Of a DNA stretch of 22,924 bases, positions 22,902 through 22,924 are shown piece by piece. A model generated the notes under the pieces. That model was not told the origin of the DNA. It worked only from the letters and a program-made list of their open reading frames with translations, and searched no databases. Source of the DNA: an uncultured Pseudomonadota bacterium (lineage in GTDB: Bacteria > Pseudomonadota > Gammaproteobacteria > Xanthomonadales > Ahniellaceae); the NCBI GenBank assembly GCA_937996755.1, contig CALKUS010000226.1, forward strand, positions 1 through 22,924, given 5' to 3'. Positions within the stretch are counted from its first letter, which is position 1, and every line of letters begins with the position of its first letter. The position numbers were made by a program, and so were the translations under genes.

Positions 22902-22924
22902 GAGCCGGGAATTGAAACGTCGCC

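Overview
The window is GC-rich DNA, densely coding on both strands, with strong GCG/CTC/CGC codon preference. Hairpin repeats headed GTGGGAGCGACG, repeats of the GTCATTCCCGCGCAGGCGGG type, a WbpL/WbpM-like surface polysaccharide locus, several TonB-linked proteins and a sigma-factor/Ser-Thr-kinase pair together suggest a gammaproteobacterium of the Xanthomonadales (Lysobacter/Luteimonas/Dokdonella-like). That placement is inferred from style, not from a marker gene.

Region 1 (1-905) looks foreign or misjoined. A 5'-truncated luciferase-like flavin oxidoreductase runs in frame into the tail of an SDR-type epimerase. After a gap, the first ~47 residues of an acyl-CoA dehydrogenase run in frame into a WecA/WbpL-type sugar-phosphate transferase that lacks its own N-terminus. 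Region 2 (about 900-4555) is a surface polysaccharide block: initiating transferase (truncated), WbpM/PglF-type 4,6-dehydratase and GalU. Region 3 (4691-7920) is metabolic: a trans-sulfuration-family PLP enzyme, a small HigA-N-terminus-like protein, a DAO-family FAD oxidoreductase and a small unknown protein.

Region 4 (7995-11068) holds secreted proteins: a 241-aa exported protein with a TonB-box-like start, a periplasmic transglutaminase-like protein, a composite palindromic repeat, and two tandem paralogous small exported proteins on the minus strand. Divergent from these is region 5 (11215-14372): an ECF sigma factor with an atypical region 2.2 (RATE where most ECFs have DAED), followed 5 nt later by a membrane Ser/Thr kinase. 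This fits the phosphorylation-switched ECF43 (EcfP/PknT) type of signalling.

Region 6 (14451-15311) is a Phd/YefM-like antitoxin and PIN toxin pair behind a perfect 31-bp palindromic operator. Region 7 (15327-19311, minus) has a fic gene with an intact operator but with a frameshift, a nonsense codon, a lost inhibitory glutamate and an altered active-site arginine. It is followed by a site-2-protease-like membrane protein carrying two C-terminal SMI1/KNR4 (SUKH) domains. Region 8 (19409-22811) is a small exported CxxC protein and an S9 peptidase carrying an extra N-terminal domain and a C-terminal TonB domain.

The most unusual items are the S2P-SUKH-SUKH protein, the S9 peptidase-TonB fusion, the ECF/kinase locus with its paralogous exported neighbours, and the decaying fic gene with its own operator. 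No rRNA, tRNA, CRISPR array or insertion sequence was seen.
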